Positions 17,324 to 25,978 of a stretch of DNA of 64,000 nucleotides are shown here, one piece after another. The notes beneath the pieces are model-generated. The model was given only the letters and a program-made list of their open reading frames with translations. It did no database searches and was not told the DNA's origin. The position numbers were made by a program, and so were the translations under genes. Position 1 is the stretch's first letter, and each line of letters starts with the position of its first letter. The stretch lies in assembly GCF_000155775.1 (NCBI RefSeq), contig NZ_DS989811.1, positions 316,914 through 380,913 of the forward strand, in the 5' to 3' direction. This DNA comes from Glaciecola sp. HTCC2999 (GTDB lineage Bacteria; Pseudomonadota; Gammaproteobacteria; Enterobacterales; Alteromonadaceae).

Positions 17324-19522
17324 TTACTCTTCTTCTGCTTTGGGTACGGGGAAACCACGATCACGCATCAGCGCTTCTACGTTGGCATCACGTCCACGGA
17401 AAGCACGATATGCATCAGCTGGATCCATTGCATTTCGTACGGCGAACAAATACTTCACTAAGCGATCCGCAACTTCTTCATCGTAGAAACCACCAGGTGC
17501 TTCAGCGAATGCTTCGGCCGCATCTGAGGTCAGTACTTCTGCCCACATATAACCATAATAAGCAGCAGCATATCCTTCACCAGAGAAGATATGTCCAAAA
17601 TGAGTGGTTCTGTGACGCATCACGATTTCTTCTGGCATACCCAGTTTCGCTAGTTCTTCACGCTCAAATGCATCAGGTTCAATCGTACTTGGATCAGTTG
17701 TATGATACTTCAAATCCATGATGGCTGAGGCCATGTATTCAGTGGTTTTGAATCCTTCATTAAATGTCGATGCATTTTTGATTTTTGCAACAAGATCTTT
17801 GGGAATTGGCTCGCCGGTTTCATAATGCACTAGGTAATTATCAATCACTTCATCTGTTAATATCCAACGTTCTAATAACTGTGATTGGAACTCAGTGTAA
17901 TCACGCACACCACTGTGTGATGAAGGATACGCAACATCAGACGCTAAGAAATGCAGAGCATGACCAAATTCATGGAAATAGGTTTCTGCATCATCCCAAG
18001 AAATCAATGATGGCTCACCCTCAGCACCTTTCACAAAGTTGGAATTATTCGATGAAAGTACATTGGTTTCACCATCAAACGTCGTGTAAGAACGATAATA
18101 AGTTGCCCATGCGCCAGAGCGTTTACCTTGACGTGCAAATGGGTCTAAATACCACAGACCAATATTATCGCCGCTTGTTTTATCATTCACTTCCCATACT
18201 TTCACATCAGGATGCCAAACCGGGACACTGCCTTCTGGAACAGGCGTAAATGAGAAATTAAATAAACGACCGGCCACATAAAACATCGCTTCGCGTAATT
18301 TATCTAGCTGTAAGTAAGCTTTTACTTCGTCTGAATCAAGATCATAAGTCGCCTTACGTACTTTCTCTGCGTAGTAACGATAATCCCATGGTGCGATTGT
18401 AATATCCGCACCCTCTGCATCAGCAATGGCTTGCATATCTGCCACTTCTTCTTCAACTCTTGCGATTGCCGCGGGCCAGACTTTATCCATCAACGCCATC
18501 GCATTTTCTGGGTTTTTAGCCATACGATCTTGTAAGCGCCATTGGGCATAATTATCAAATCCAAGCAACTGCACTCGTTCATGACGAAGAGTTAATATTT
18601 GTTTAATGATCTCATTATTATCAAATTCGTCACCATTATCCCCGCGTGAATAATAGGTATTCCATACTTTTTCACGAAGTTCTCGATTATCTGAATACGT
18701 TAAGAAAGGGTCCATGGATGAGCGAGTATTGGTAATCGCGTATTTACCTGCTTGTCCACGTTGCTCTGCTGCCGCTGCGGATGCTTTGACAAATGAATCG
18801 GGTAAGCCAGAAAGCTGATCTTTTGTGATATAAGTGACATAGCTTTCTTCGTCGTTCAAGACATTATTAGCAAACTGAGTATGTAATTTGGCTAGTTCTT
18901 TATTTATCTCAGCTGTACGCTTTTGACCTGCTTCATCAAGTAAAATTCCACTTCTCACAAAGCCTTCATAAGATGATTTCACGATGCGTTGTTGTTCTAA
19001 TGTCATCGTTTTATATTCGTCACTTTCGTAAACCGCTTTAACTCTTTCAAAGAGTGCTTTGTTCTGAGAAATTTTTGAACTAAATTCTGATAATTTAGGA
19101 CTTAATTCACGTTGAATCGCTCTAAATTCTGGACTAGACATGTTGGATGCCCAGATACCCCAGTAAGTAAATACGTTATCTAATGCTTTACCTGCGCGTT
19201 CCATTGCAGCAAAAGTATTTTCAAAATTTGGTGCGGCAGGATCATTTGCAATAGCATCAATCTCAGCTAATTGTAATTCCATACCGGCGGTCACCGCTGG
19301 AATAAGTAAGTCTAAATTCATTTTATCAAAAGCTGGAACACCTTCATAAGGACCAGTAAAGGGTTGCATGAGGATATTCGTGGCGGCGACTGATTCTGCC
19401 GTTGATGCTACTACTTGATTCGCTGCTGTGGCATCAGCTACTGTTATATTCGGTTTCTCTGAGCAGCCAGCAAGGCTAATAACGACTGCTGCTGCAATCG
19501 CTGAGATAATAGGTTTTTTCAT
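17324..19522 (-). CDS. M3-family zinc metallopeptidase lipoprotein (Dcp-like)
   Basis: A 732-residue peptidase. The N-terminus is a lipoprotein signal (ISAIAAAVVISLAGC, lipid-modified C20), which suggests anchoring on the periplasmic side. The thimet-oligopeptidase zinc site is clear: ETYFHEFGHALHFL gives HExGH, with a downstream Glu in DYTEFQSQLLERW. Length and domain layout match peptidyl-dipeptidase Dcp, which removes dipeptides from C-termini of oligopeptides. E. coli Dcp has no lipobox; lipoprotein forms are common in marine gammaproteobacteria. It stands alone, with a hairpin after its stop. Confidence 0.93.
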   Translation of the reverse strand: MKKPIISAIAAAVVISLAGCSEKPNITVADATAANQVVASTAESVAATNILMQPFTGPYEGVPAFDKMNLDLLIPAVTAGMELQLAEIDAIANDPAAPNFENTFAAMERAGKALDNVFTYWGIWASNMSSPEFRAIQRELSPKLSEFSSKISQNKALFERVKAVYESDEYKTMTLEQQRIVKSSYEGFVRSGILLDEAGQKRTAEINKELAKLHTQFANNVLNDEESYVTYITKDQLSGLPDSFVKASAAAAEQRGQAGKYAITNTRSSMDPFLTYSDNRELREKVWNTYYSRGDNGDEFDNNEIIKQILTLRHERVQLLGFDNYAQWRLQDRMAKNPENAMALMDKVWPAAIARVEEEVADMQAIADAEGADITIAPWDYRYYAEKVRKATYDLDSDEVKAYLQLDKLREAMFYVAGRLFNFSFTPVPEGSVPVWHPDVKVWEVNDKTSGDNIGLWYLDPFARQGKRSGAWATYYRSYTTFDGETNVLSSNNSNFVKGAEGEPSLISWDDAETYFHEFGHALHFLASDVAYPSSHSGVRDYTEFQSQLLERWILTDEVIDNYLVHYETGEPIPKDLVAKIKNASTFNEGFKTTEYMASAIMDLKYHTTDPSTIEPDAFEREELAKLGMPEEIVMRHRTTHFGHIFSGEGYAAAYYGYMWAEVLTSDAAEAFAEAPGGFYDEEVADRLVKYLFAVRNAMDPADAYRAFRGRDANVEALMRDRGFPVPKAEEE

Positions 19523-19584
19523 AAATGGTATCCATCGTTAATATTGTTTTTATTCCGAAGCATACCTTATGAAAAATGAGGGTA

Positions 19585-20439
19585 TTATGCAAACACTATG
19601 GTTTTATTCTTGTCGATCATCACACGATCTTCTATGTGATAACGTAACCCGTTAGCGAGTGCCGTTTTTTCACAATCGCGCCCTTTACGAACCATATCAG
19701 CAGCTGCGTCACTGTGTGAGATACGCATGACTTGTTGTTCAATGATAGGACCTTCATCTAGATCAGAAGTCACATAATGACAGGTTGCACCGATCAGTTT
19801 CACTCCACGGTCGTATGCTTGTTGATAGGGTTTAGCTCCTGCAAAAGAAGGTAAGAAACTATGATGAATATTAATCGCATGACCATGCCATTTAGTACAC
19901 ATCGCTTCTGGGAGAATCTGCATAAATCGAGCGAGTACAACGGTATCAATGTCATATTTCTCAAGTGTATCTTCAATTTGAGCAAATGCGTTGGCTTTGT
20001 CTTGGCCTTTAAAATCAACAAAATAAAACGGTACTTTGTACCAAGCGGCAATATCGGCGATTTTCTCGTGATTTGCAATAATACAAGGGATATCACAATT
20101 CAGCTCACCGGTATGCCAGCGATGTAAAATATCGGCCAAACAATGCGTTTCATGGCTTGCTAATAGCGCGACTTTCGGTAAACGTGCAGGATCTGAAATA
20201 GTCCAATCCATATTGAATTTATTCGCGATTGGAGTAAAGGCTGCTTCAAATGTCGCCATATCTAAATCGACTGAATCGGCTTGAATTTCGTGACGCATAA
20301 AAAAGCGTTTTGTGGATAAATCAGTATGGTGATTAGCTTCTAAAATAGTGGCGCCATATTGTGCCAAAAATTGAGATACTTGAGCGACAAGACCGACCTG
20401 GTCCGGACACTGAATGCTCAGGCGAAATGAATGTTGCAT
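19585..20439 (-). CDS. purU: Formyltetrahydrofolate deformylase
   Basis: A 284-residue enzyme that hydrolyses 10-formyl-tetrahydrofolate to formate and tetrahydrofolate, balancing one-carbon pools. An N-terminal ACT domain (LSIQCPDQVGLVAQVSQFLA, about 5-85) precedes a formyltransferase-fold domain (VALLASHETHCLADILHR, and the catalytic INIHHSFLPSFAGAKPYQQA with Asn and His, then Asp in DLDEGPI). The start at 20439 is chosen because TTTGGAAAC lies just upstream and the family begins at this point; a further upstream in-frame ATG at 20481 has no ribosome binding site. Confidence 0.95.
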   Translation of the reverse strand: MQHSFRLSIQCPDQVGLVAQVSQFLAQYGATILEANHHTDLSTKRFFMRHEIQADSVDLDMATFEAAFTPIANKFNMDWTISDPARLPKVALLASHETHCLADILHRWHTGELNCDIPCIIANHEKIADIAAWYKVPFYFVDFKGQDKANAFAQIEDTLEKYDIDTVVLARFMQILPEAMCTKWHGHAINIHHSFLPSFAGAKPYQQAYDRGVKLIGATCHYVTSDLDEGPIIEQQVMRISHSDAAADMVRKGRDCEKTALANGLRYHIEDRVMIDKNKTIVFA

Positions 20440-20765
20440 GTAAAAGTTTCCAAAATAAACGTATGAAATGAGTTTACTCATTATCGAATTGAGAAGCTAT
20501 ATTTTAGTGCATAAGAATCAACACCTTTAAGTACCTAAAGAAAGTGTGACGTTGTTCTTCAATTAATCCTATCTAAAACGTATTACCCTACTATCCCTTT
20601 ATATTTATAAGTATAAAACTCAATATTTATAAAAACCCACTAAAGTAGTATAAAAAATATACACAATGTTAGCTTACAATAGGGATATACGTTATCCAGA
20701 TTACACATTTTGCAATGATGTACTGAACCATAGTTATCATTATAATTAATTCAAGGAGAGTTAAA
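20440..20765. other. Intergenic promoter region between purU and phaB
   Basis: This 326-bp A+T-rich region separates divergent purU and phaB and should hold both promoters. CAAGGAGAG at 20753-20761 is the phaB ribosome binding site. No convincing dyad or PhaR-type TTGC/GCAA repeat was seen. Confidence 0.5.
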
Positions 20766-21488
20766 ATGGCACGAGTTGCTCTAGTTACAGGTGGTACTCG
20801 CGGGATAGGTGAAGCGATTTGCCTTAAGTTAAAAGAAATAGGTTACAACGTTATTGCTAATTATGGTGGTAATGATACCGCAGCTGCTGAATTTACGAAG
20901 CGCACAGGTATCCCCGCGGTGAAATTTGATGTATCAGATTTTGATGCGACAAACACAGCGATCCAACAAATAGAAAATGATATTGGACCGGTTGATGTGT
21001 TAGTTAATAATGCAGGTATTACACGTGATGGTACTATGCATCGCATGTCTTTTGAGCAGTGGGATGCGGTTATCCAAACTAATTTAGCATCATGCTTTAA
21101 TACATGTCGTGCAGTAATTGAAGGTATGCGTGAGCGTAGTTTTGGTCGTATTGTGAACGTTGGTTCGGTTAATGGTCAAGCTGGCCAGTACGGGCAAGTA
21201 AATTATGCTGCTGCAAAGTCAGGAATTCATGGATTTACCAAAGCGTTAGCTCAGGAAGGCGCAGCAAAAGGGATTACGGTTAATGCGATTGCCCCAGGCT
21301 ATGTAGATACTGATATGGTACGTGCGGTACCTGAAGATGTGCTAGCGAAAATCATTCGCACTATCCCTGTAGGACGTTTAGGACGCCCAGAAGACATTGC
21401 TAACTCAGTAGCATTCCTAGTTAGTGATGAATCTGGTTTCATCACCGGTTCTACATTGTCAATCAATGGCGGCCAACACATGTACTAA
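20766..21488 (+). CDS. phaB: NADPH-dependent acetoacetyl-CoA reductase
   Basis: A 240-residue SDR of PhaB/PhbB type. It reduces acetoacetyl-CoA to (R)-3-hydroxybutyryl-CoA, the PHB precursor. Motifs are TGGTRGIGEAI at 8-18, NNAGITRDGTMHRM, NVGSVNGQAGQYGQVNYAAAKSG with catalytic Ser, Tyr and Lys, and VNAIAPGYVDTDM. The absence of an acidic residue after the second strand (ANYGGND) agrees with NADPH preference. FabG is the main alternative, but the GQAGQ segment and the nearby phaZ, phasins, phaR and phaC favour PhaB. Strong ribosome binding site; terminator follows. No phaA thiolase is present in the window. Confidence 0.9.
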   Translation: MARVALVTGGTRGIGEAICLKLKEIGYNVIANYGGNDTAAAEFTKRTGIPAVKFDVSDFDATNTAIQQIENDIGPVDVLVNNAGITRDGTMHRMSFEQWDAVIQTNLASCFNTCRAVIEGMRERSFGRIVNVGSVNGQAGQYGQVNYAAAKSGIHGFTKALAQEGAAKGITVNAIAPGYVDTDMVRAVPEDVLAKIIRTIPVGRLGRPEDIANSVAFLVSDESGFITGSTLSINGGQHMY

Positions 21489-21523
21489 GTCTTTGGCCTA
21501 GTATTTTGTGAGAGCAATTAAGG

Positions 21524-21554
21524 AAAACACCTACATATAATGTAGGTGTTTTTG
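21524..21554. terminator. Bidirectional terminator between phaB and the transglycosylase
   Basis: ACACCTACAT/ATGTAGGTGT with a 3-base loop, preceded by AAAA and followed by TTTTTG. It serves phaB on the plus strand and could serve the minus-strand gene whose stop is at 21556. Confidence 0.88.
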
Positions 21555-21555
21555 T

Positions 21556-22752
21556 TTATGAGGTGGCTAATTGGGCGGCTTTTTCAAATACTTCAGGATG
21601 CGCAAACCCATCTGCAATCATGCCATTATCTAGCTGAAAAGCGCGAATTGCAGCACGTGTACCTGAGCCAATCACTCCATCTATACCATTGACATCATAA
21701 CCAAGCGCTTGCAAATGACGCTGTAAAGCTTTGGCTTCATCGCGCAATATTGGTTGTGTATTGGGGAATGATGCTACTAAGCCTGGGGCATTATTGATTT
21801 GTTCGGCTAATTTTCCCACTGCAATAGCATAAGATTGTGATGCATTCCAACGCATAATAATGTGAAAGTTTTTATAGGCTAAAAAAATTGGGCCATTATA
21901 GCCTGATGGTACGATGACCGACGCTGGATAATCAATATCCGATAGGGCATGTCCATAAACCGTTTTTACGCCTTGTTCACGCCAAAAAGAAAGTGGCTTT
22001 TTAATTTTTCTGTCTGCGAGTGAGTAGTCAAAATCTCGTGGCAAGGTGACTTCTCGGCCCCAGCGATACCCAGGCTCCCAGCCAAGTTTGTGAAGAAAGT
22101 TTGCAGCAGATGCCAGCGCATCACGCTCAGAATTAAATAAATCAATATTCCCGTCACCATCGCCGTCAATAGCATATTGTGCATAAGTCGTGGGCATAAA
22201 CTGAGTATGACCCATCGCCCCAGCCCAAGACCCTTTCATCGTATCCACATCTAAAGATTGATTTTGTACAATATCCAACATGGTCATTAGCTCATTCGTG
22301 AAGAAGGTTTTGCGGCGAGGTTCACATGCCAGAGTTGCTAATGCATCAATCGTTGGGATCTTACCTTTGTACCCACCATAGTTTGTCTCTAAGCCCCAAA
22401 ATGACATAAGATATTGACCTGGGATACCGTATTGGTCCGTAAGTGCTTGTAAGAACTCTCGATGTTCATTGAATTTTTCACGACCTTTGTTGATACGCCA
22501 GTCATTGACCCGTTTTGAATAATAGTCTGCAAATGTTGCTAGGAATTCAGGTTGGTTACGATCGAGCTTCACAACTTGTTCACGTTGTTTGGCCTTTTTA
22601 AGGGTTTTGTCTATCGTCACTTGGCTTATGCCGTTAGATTTAGCTTGAGTTGTTAATGCACTGATGCACTCGGAGAAATTTATTTGTGCATAGCTAGGTA
22701 AAGTCATCCCAAAACTTGCTGAGATGATAAATAAAGAGGGTAAAAGCTTCAT
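21556..22752 (-). CDS. Lytic murein transglycosylase, MltB type, with peptidoglycan-binding domain
   Basis: A 398-residue periplasmic enzyme. A Sec signal peptide (about 1-22, ending PSYA) is followed by an MltB-type catalytic domain (about 25-320) with the catalytic Glu in SFWGLETNYGGYKG, and GAMGHTQFMPTTYAQYAIDGDGD. A C-terminal PG_binding_1 domain (about 335-395) has LQALGYDVNGIDGVIGSGTRAAI. It cleaves the glycan strand to 1,6-anhydro products during wall remodelling. The start at 22752 is chosen because it places the signal peptide at the N-terminus; the longer in-frame extension would precede it. Confidence 0.92.
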   Translation of the reverse strand: MKLLPSLFIISASFGMTLPSYAQINFSECISALTTQAKSNGISQVTIDKTLKKAKQREQVVKLDRNQPEFLATFADYYSKRVNDWRINKGREKFNEHREFLQALTDQYGIPGQYLMSFWGLETNYGGYKGKIPTIDALATLACEPRRKTFFTNELMTMLDIVQNQSLDVDTMKGSWAGAMGHTQFMPTTYAQYAIDGDGDGNIDLFNSERDALASAANFLHKLGWEPGYRWGREVTLPRDFDYSLADRKIKKPLSFWREQGVKTVYGHALSDIDYPASVIVPSGYNGPIFLAYKNFHIIMRWNASQSYAIAVGKLAEQINNAPGLVASFPNTQPILRDEAKALQRHLQALGYDVNGIDGVIGSGTRAAIRAFQLDNGMIADGFAHPEVFEKAAQLATS

Positions 22753-22816
22753 GCGTGATCTCATTCTAATTATGAAATTGAATAGTACGAGATTTTGCAT
22801 GAAGTTTCACATAGAT

Positions 22817-24043
22817 TTAGCGTTTATCGTATTTATGGATAAATTCAGAGATTAATGGACGAATATATTGGCGGAATTTTGAACCACTAAAAATCCCATA
22901 ATGTCCTGCACCTTGTTGAACATGGTGTTTACGCATGCCATTAGGTACTTGTGTACAAATATCTTGAGCCGCTTCGGTTTGCTTCAATCCGCAAATATCA
23001 TCATCCGCACCTTCAACGGTTAATAATGCCGTATTGTTAATAGCGTCGAAATTTACAGGCTTATTATTATAGGTGATTTTACCTTGTGCAAGTTCATTGT
23101 TTTTAAAGATGCGTTCAATGGTTTCTAAGTAAAATTCAGCTGGAATGTCTAATACTGCCATATATTCATCATAAAATGCGCGAAAACGATCTGCATCTTC
23201 AGTGTCACCGACCAACAAATTTTGGAAAAAATTTATGTATTTCTTATTATGCGTTTCTTGGTTCATCGAGATAAAACCACCCAACTGCATAAAACCAGGG
23301 TATACATTTCGCCCTTCACCAGGATATCCATAAGGCACTTGCATGATAGCTATATTTTTAAACCAGCTCATAGGACGTGTTTGCGCAAATTCATTCACAC
23401 GGGTTGGATTTTGAGTAGGGTCAATTGGGCCAGCCATTAAAGTCAATGATACCGGTGTCGCTTTGTCTTTATTTTCTGCTAATACTGCTGTCGCAATCAA
23501 TGCTTGAACGGTTGGCTGGCAAATTGCGATTAGATGAGTGTCTTCACCTAAAAACTGCATAAATTCGATAAGATAGGATACATAACAATCAAAGCTGAAA
23601 GGCCCCTCTGATAGCGGGACTTCTCGCGCATCAGCCCAATCGGTGATATATACTTCGTGGCTTGGCAGTAACTCTTCTACAGTGCCTTTTAACAGTGTCG
23701 CAAAATGCCCTGATAAGGGGGCGACTAATAACACTTTATGGTTGTCCGTTTTACCCATACGTTTGAAGTGGATTAGATCACAAAATGGTTTGGCAAAAGC
23801 AACTTCTTCTTTAACTAAGTAAGTGTTGTCATCAATAGTTACTTCATCAATGTTAAAGCCAATTTTTTCATACCGACGAGTTAAGCGCATGGCGGTTTCA
23901 AGAGATGCTTTGGTGACTTTGCCAGGCCAAGTGTAAGAAAAAGGATTCGCTGGGTGGCTACTAAAGTCATTTAGGATACTTAATCCTTCATGCATGACTT
24001 GCGCGCTACGGGCCATATAGTCATAAGCTTGGTAATTGTTCAT
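22817..24043 (-). CDS. phaZ: Intracellular polyhydroxyalkanoate depolymerase
   Basis: A 408-residue protein of the intracellular PHB depolymerase family. It begins with the characteristic YQAYDYMARSAQVMHEGL segment and has the C-terminal PHB_depo_C region (AAQDICTQVPNGMRKHHVQ, then AGHYGIFSG with a likely catalytic His). The nucleophile is probably Cys in AICQPTVQA, as in Ralstonia PhaZa1-type enzymes where Cys replaces Ser. It mobilises stored polymer from granules in the cytoplasm. It lies upstream of phasin and phaR genes on the same strand, in a storage-polymer cluster. Confidence 0.92.
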   Translation of the reverse strand: MNNYQAYDYMARSAQVMHEGLSILNDFSSHPANPFSYTWPGKVTKASLETAMRLTRRYEKIGFNIDEVTIDDNTYLVKEEVAFAKPFCDLIHFKRMGKTDNHKVLLVAPLSGHFATLLKGTVEELLPSHEVYITDWADAREVPLSEGPFSFDCYVSYLIEFMQFLGEDTHLIAICQPTVQALIATAVLAENKDKATPVSLTLMAGPIDPTQNPTRVNEFAQTRPMSWFKNIAIMQVPYGYPGEGRNVYPGFMQLGGFISMNQETHNKKYINFFQNLLVGDTEDADRFRAFYDEYMAVLDIPAEFYLETIERIFKNNELAQGKITYNNKPVNFDAINNTALLTVEGADDDICGLKQTEAAQDICTQVPNGMRKHHVQQGAGHYGIFSGSKFRQYIRPLISEFIHKYDKR

Positions 24044-24101
24044 GCGGTGTCCTTAGCTTGTTACTTGAAGCATAGAAAAGAATTTATGCCGTATATATAA
24101 A

Positions 24102-24144
24102 TAACACTTCGTAGCATCACTATTGCGGCACTAACGAAGTGTTA
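24102..24144 (-). other. Long-stem hairpin between phasin and phaZ
   Basis: TAACACTTCGT (24102-24112) pairs perfectly with ACGAAGTGTTA (24134-24144) across a 21-base loop, in the gap between the phasin and the downstream phaZ. There is no T tract. It could attenuate read-through from the abundant phasin mRNA or stabilise it. Confidence 0.45.
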
Positions 24145-24171
24145 TGTCATATTGCTTAAAGAACTGACTAA

Positions 24172-24519
24172 TTACTTAGCAGCTGCCGTTGCAAATTTAG
24201 TACCCATTTCTTCAGAAGCTTCTTTTACAAGCTCAGTTGCTTTCTTTTGAGCAGAAGTTATGACTTCATAAGATTCTTTAGCTGCTTCGGTCACAGTTTC
24301 CTGCAAACCTTCGATGTAGGCTTTTTGTGTTTCAGCAAGAGACATAACATCTTTTTGCTTGCTTGCCGTTTCAACGAAAGACATGCCGTCGCTTAATAAG
24401 CTAGAGAATAATGCGTTTTGTTTTTCAGCGATGTCTTGTAATGTAGACATGTTTAATGTTGCTAGTTCAGTTACTGGTTTCATTGACTCTTTAAGTTGGT
24501 CATTTAGTTGTTCAAACAT
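24172..24519 (-). CDS. phaP: Phasin family protein, short
   Basis: A 115-residue helical protein that fits the phasin_2 family (MFEQLNDQLKESMKPVTELATLNMSTLQDIAEKQ). Phasins coat PHA granules and control their size and number. The sequence is amphipathic, rich in Ala, Glu, Lys and Thr, without a membrane segment. It is the downstream partner of a longer phasin with a basic tail. High-copy expression is expected; a hairpin follows the stop. Confidence 0.88.
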   Translation of the reverse strand: MFEQLNDQLKESMKPVTELATLNMSTLQDIAEKQNALFSSLLSDGMSFVETASKQKDVMSLAETQKAYIEGLQETVTEAAKESYEVITSAQKKATELVKEASEEMGTKFATAAAK

Positions 24520-24555
24520 GATGTTACTCCGTTTAGTTTAATATAAAAATTGGTA

Positions 24556-25200
24556 TTACGCTTTTGTCGCTGCAGCAGTTGCTGGAGTCGCAGTGTTTTG
24601 CTTTGTAGTAGGCTTTGCAACCGGTCTAGCTTCTGCTTTCACTACTGGTTTTGCTACTGGCTTTGTAACAGGTTTATTTTGTGCTTCTTTTGCAGATTTT
24701 GCTGTCGCCGGCTTGCTTGCTGTTTTTACTGCAGGTTTCGCTTTAGCCGCTGGCTTTGATGCCGGTTTAGCAACTGCTTTTTTAGCAGGAGCTTTAGAAG
24801 CTGCTGGTTTTGCAGAGGCTGCTGGCTTAGATGGTGCTGCCGTAGCTACAGTCGGCGCTTGAAAAGCGGCTGGAACTTCTGCAGATGCATCATTTAAACT
24901 GGTTTTTAATAAATCCGTATACTCTTCGCGGATGTCATTAATTGCACCATAAGTATGTTTAGAAGCGTTAGCGATGCGCTCTTTAACCGCTTCTGCATAA
25001 GATGTTTGCGCGGCAATGACACCCTTGACTTCAGTTTGTATGGTAATTGCCTCAACGTATTTAACGCTATCAGCCATGAAGCCTGTGAAAAATTCTGTTT
25101 GCATTTGCGATAATTCTTCCAATTTTTTCGCGTTTAATGCAACAAGTGAGTTGACCGGTTTTGTCGATTTTTTAACTTGCTCTGAAAATTTACCAAACAT
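24556..25200 (-). CDS. Phasin with histone H1-like Lys/Ala/Pro tail (PhaF-like)
   Basis: A 214-residue protein. Residues 1-110 form a phasin domain (MFGKFSEQVKKSTKPVNSLV) similar in its first half to the short phasin downstream. Residues about 120-214 are a low-complexity tail of repeated AKPA, PAAKA and KPVAKP units, strongly basic. The same architecture occurs in Pseudomonas PhaF, whose tail binds DNA and helps distribute granules at division; the analogy is inference. The ATG at 25200 is chosen for its AGGAC ribosome binding site. Three PhaR-type sites lie immediately upstream. Confidence 0.88.
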   Translation of the reverse strand: MFGKFSEQVKKSTKPVNSLVALNAKKLEELSQMQTEFFTGFMADSVKYVEAITIQTEVKGVIAAQTSYAEAVKERIANASKHTYGAINDIREEYTDLLKTSLNDASAEVPAAFQAPTVATAAPSKPAASAKPAASKAPAKKAVAKPASKPAAKAKPAVKTASKPATAKSAKEAQNKPVTKPVAKPVVKAEARPVAKPTTKQNTATPATAAATKA

Positions 25201-25228
25201 GATTCTGTCCTCAATCACTTAATTAAAT

Positions 25229-25372
25229 GCTGCGCTGCAACATTGACTTGATTTAATAATAGTAACTGTACAAAAAAAGGTCAAGTAAAAATTGTTGCGG
25301 TGCAACATAAATTTTCAGATTTATTTTTAAAAGTTTTTTATATCAATATCTTGAGGGGTGTTGCGGTGCGAA
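25229..25372. promoter_or_regulatory. Three phased TTGC-N3-GCAA operators upstream of the phasins
   Basis: GTTGCGGTGCAAC at 25294-25306 is a perfect dyad (GTTGC-N3-GCAAC). Near copies with 11 of 13 matches lie at 25229-25241 (GCTGCGCTGCAAC) and 25360-25372 (GTTGCGGTGCGAA). Spacing is 65 and 66 bp. PhaR repressors are known to bind TGC-rich dyads before phasin genes, so these are the likely PhaR operators. Confidence 0.6.
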
Positions 25373-25425
25373 AAAATATAGTCGTAATACGATGGTGGTA
25401 GTGAGTTGAATTGTGCTGGTTGAGG

Positions 25426-25848
25426 TTATTTTTTATCTTTGCTTGCGTTCCATGCTTGCAAATTCGTTTCCATCATTTTACCAAAAATCCCAATTGGAGA
25501 TGTATCGACCATATTTTTAACCACGGATTGCACTTTATCTTGTTGTTCCATGAATTGGACCAGAGACTGCTCGAGGTATTGCCTCACAAAAGGCTGCATA
25601 TCTGAACCATAAAAACGAATCAATTGTTGCAGTAGCTTATCAGTTAACAATGATTGAGATTGGTTGGTTTCGGATTCGCTAATGATCTGTAATAAAATAG
25701 ACTTAGTAATCACATCCGCTGTTTTCGAATCGACAATTTCAAACTCGATACGCTCGTTGATTAAGGTTTTGATGTGCTCAAGGTTAATGTATTTGCTCTG
25801 TGATGTATCGTATAAACGACGATTAGGGTATTTTTTGATAGTAATCAC
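25426..25848 (-). CDS. phaR: Polyhydroxyalkanoate synthesis repressor
   Basis: A 140-residue protein. The N-terminal PHB/PHA accumulation regulator DNA-binding domain is unmistakable (IKKYPNRRLYDTSQSKYINLE, about 3-60), followed by the PHB_acc repeat region (LLQIISESETNQ and IRFYGSDMQPFVRQYLEQSL). PhaR represses phasin genes and is released by binding to nascent polymer. TTGC/GCAA dyads lie between this gene and the phasin it should control. Confidence 0.95.
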   Translation of the reverse strand: MITIKKYPNRRLYDTSQSKYINLEHIKTLINERIEFEIVDSKTADVITKSILLQIISESETNQSQSLLTDKLLQQLIRFYGSDMQPFVRQYLEQSLVQFMEQQDKVQSVVKNMVDTSPIGIFGKMMETNLQAWNASKDKK

Positions 25849-25903
25849 AGAGGAGATTTCCTTGGAGGCAGGATTATGAACAATACAGTTAAAACAATAC
25901 TGT

Positions 25904-25939
25904 ATAGCAGTTTCCCCATACTCGCAAGGAAACTGCTAT
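25904..25939. other. Hairpin between phaR and pntB
   Basis: ATAGCAGTTTCC (25904-25915) and GGAAACTGCTAT (25928-25939) form a 12-bp perfect stem with a 12-base loop. TTTTATC follows on the plus strand only. It lies after the minus-strand pntB stop and before phaR, so it probably separates the two transcription units, although it lacks a T run in that direction. Confidence 0.5.
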
Positions 25940-25978
25940 TTTATCTCTTCATTAGGATGGTAAAGAGAGGCATATTAA

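Noticed and set aside
24593-24862. Plus-strand open frame rich in Ala, Phe and Gly opposite the phasin tail
   Set aside because: It is the antisense of the repetitive Lys/Ala/Pro tail; no ribosome binding site and low-complexity composition.
24550-25200. Short-repeat array in the phasin gene as a CRISPR or minisatellite
   Set aside because: The repeats are codon-level repeats of Ala, Lys and Pro inside a coding frame, without spacers.
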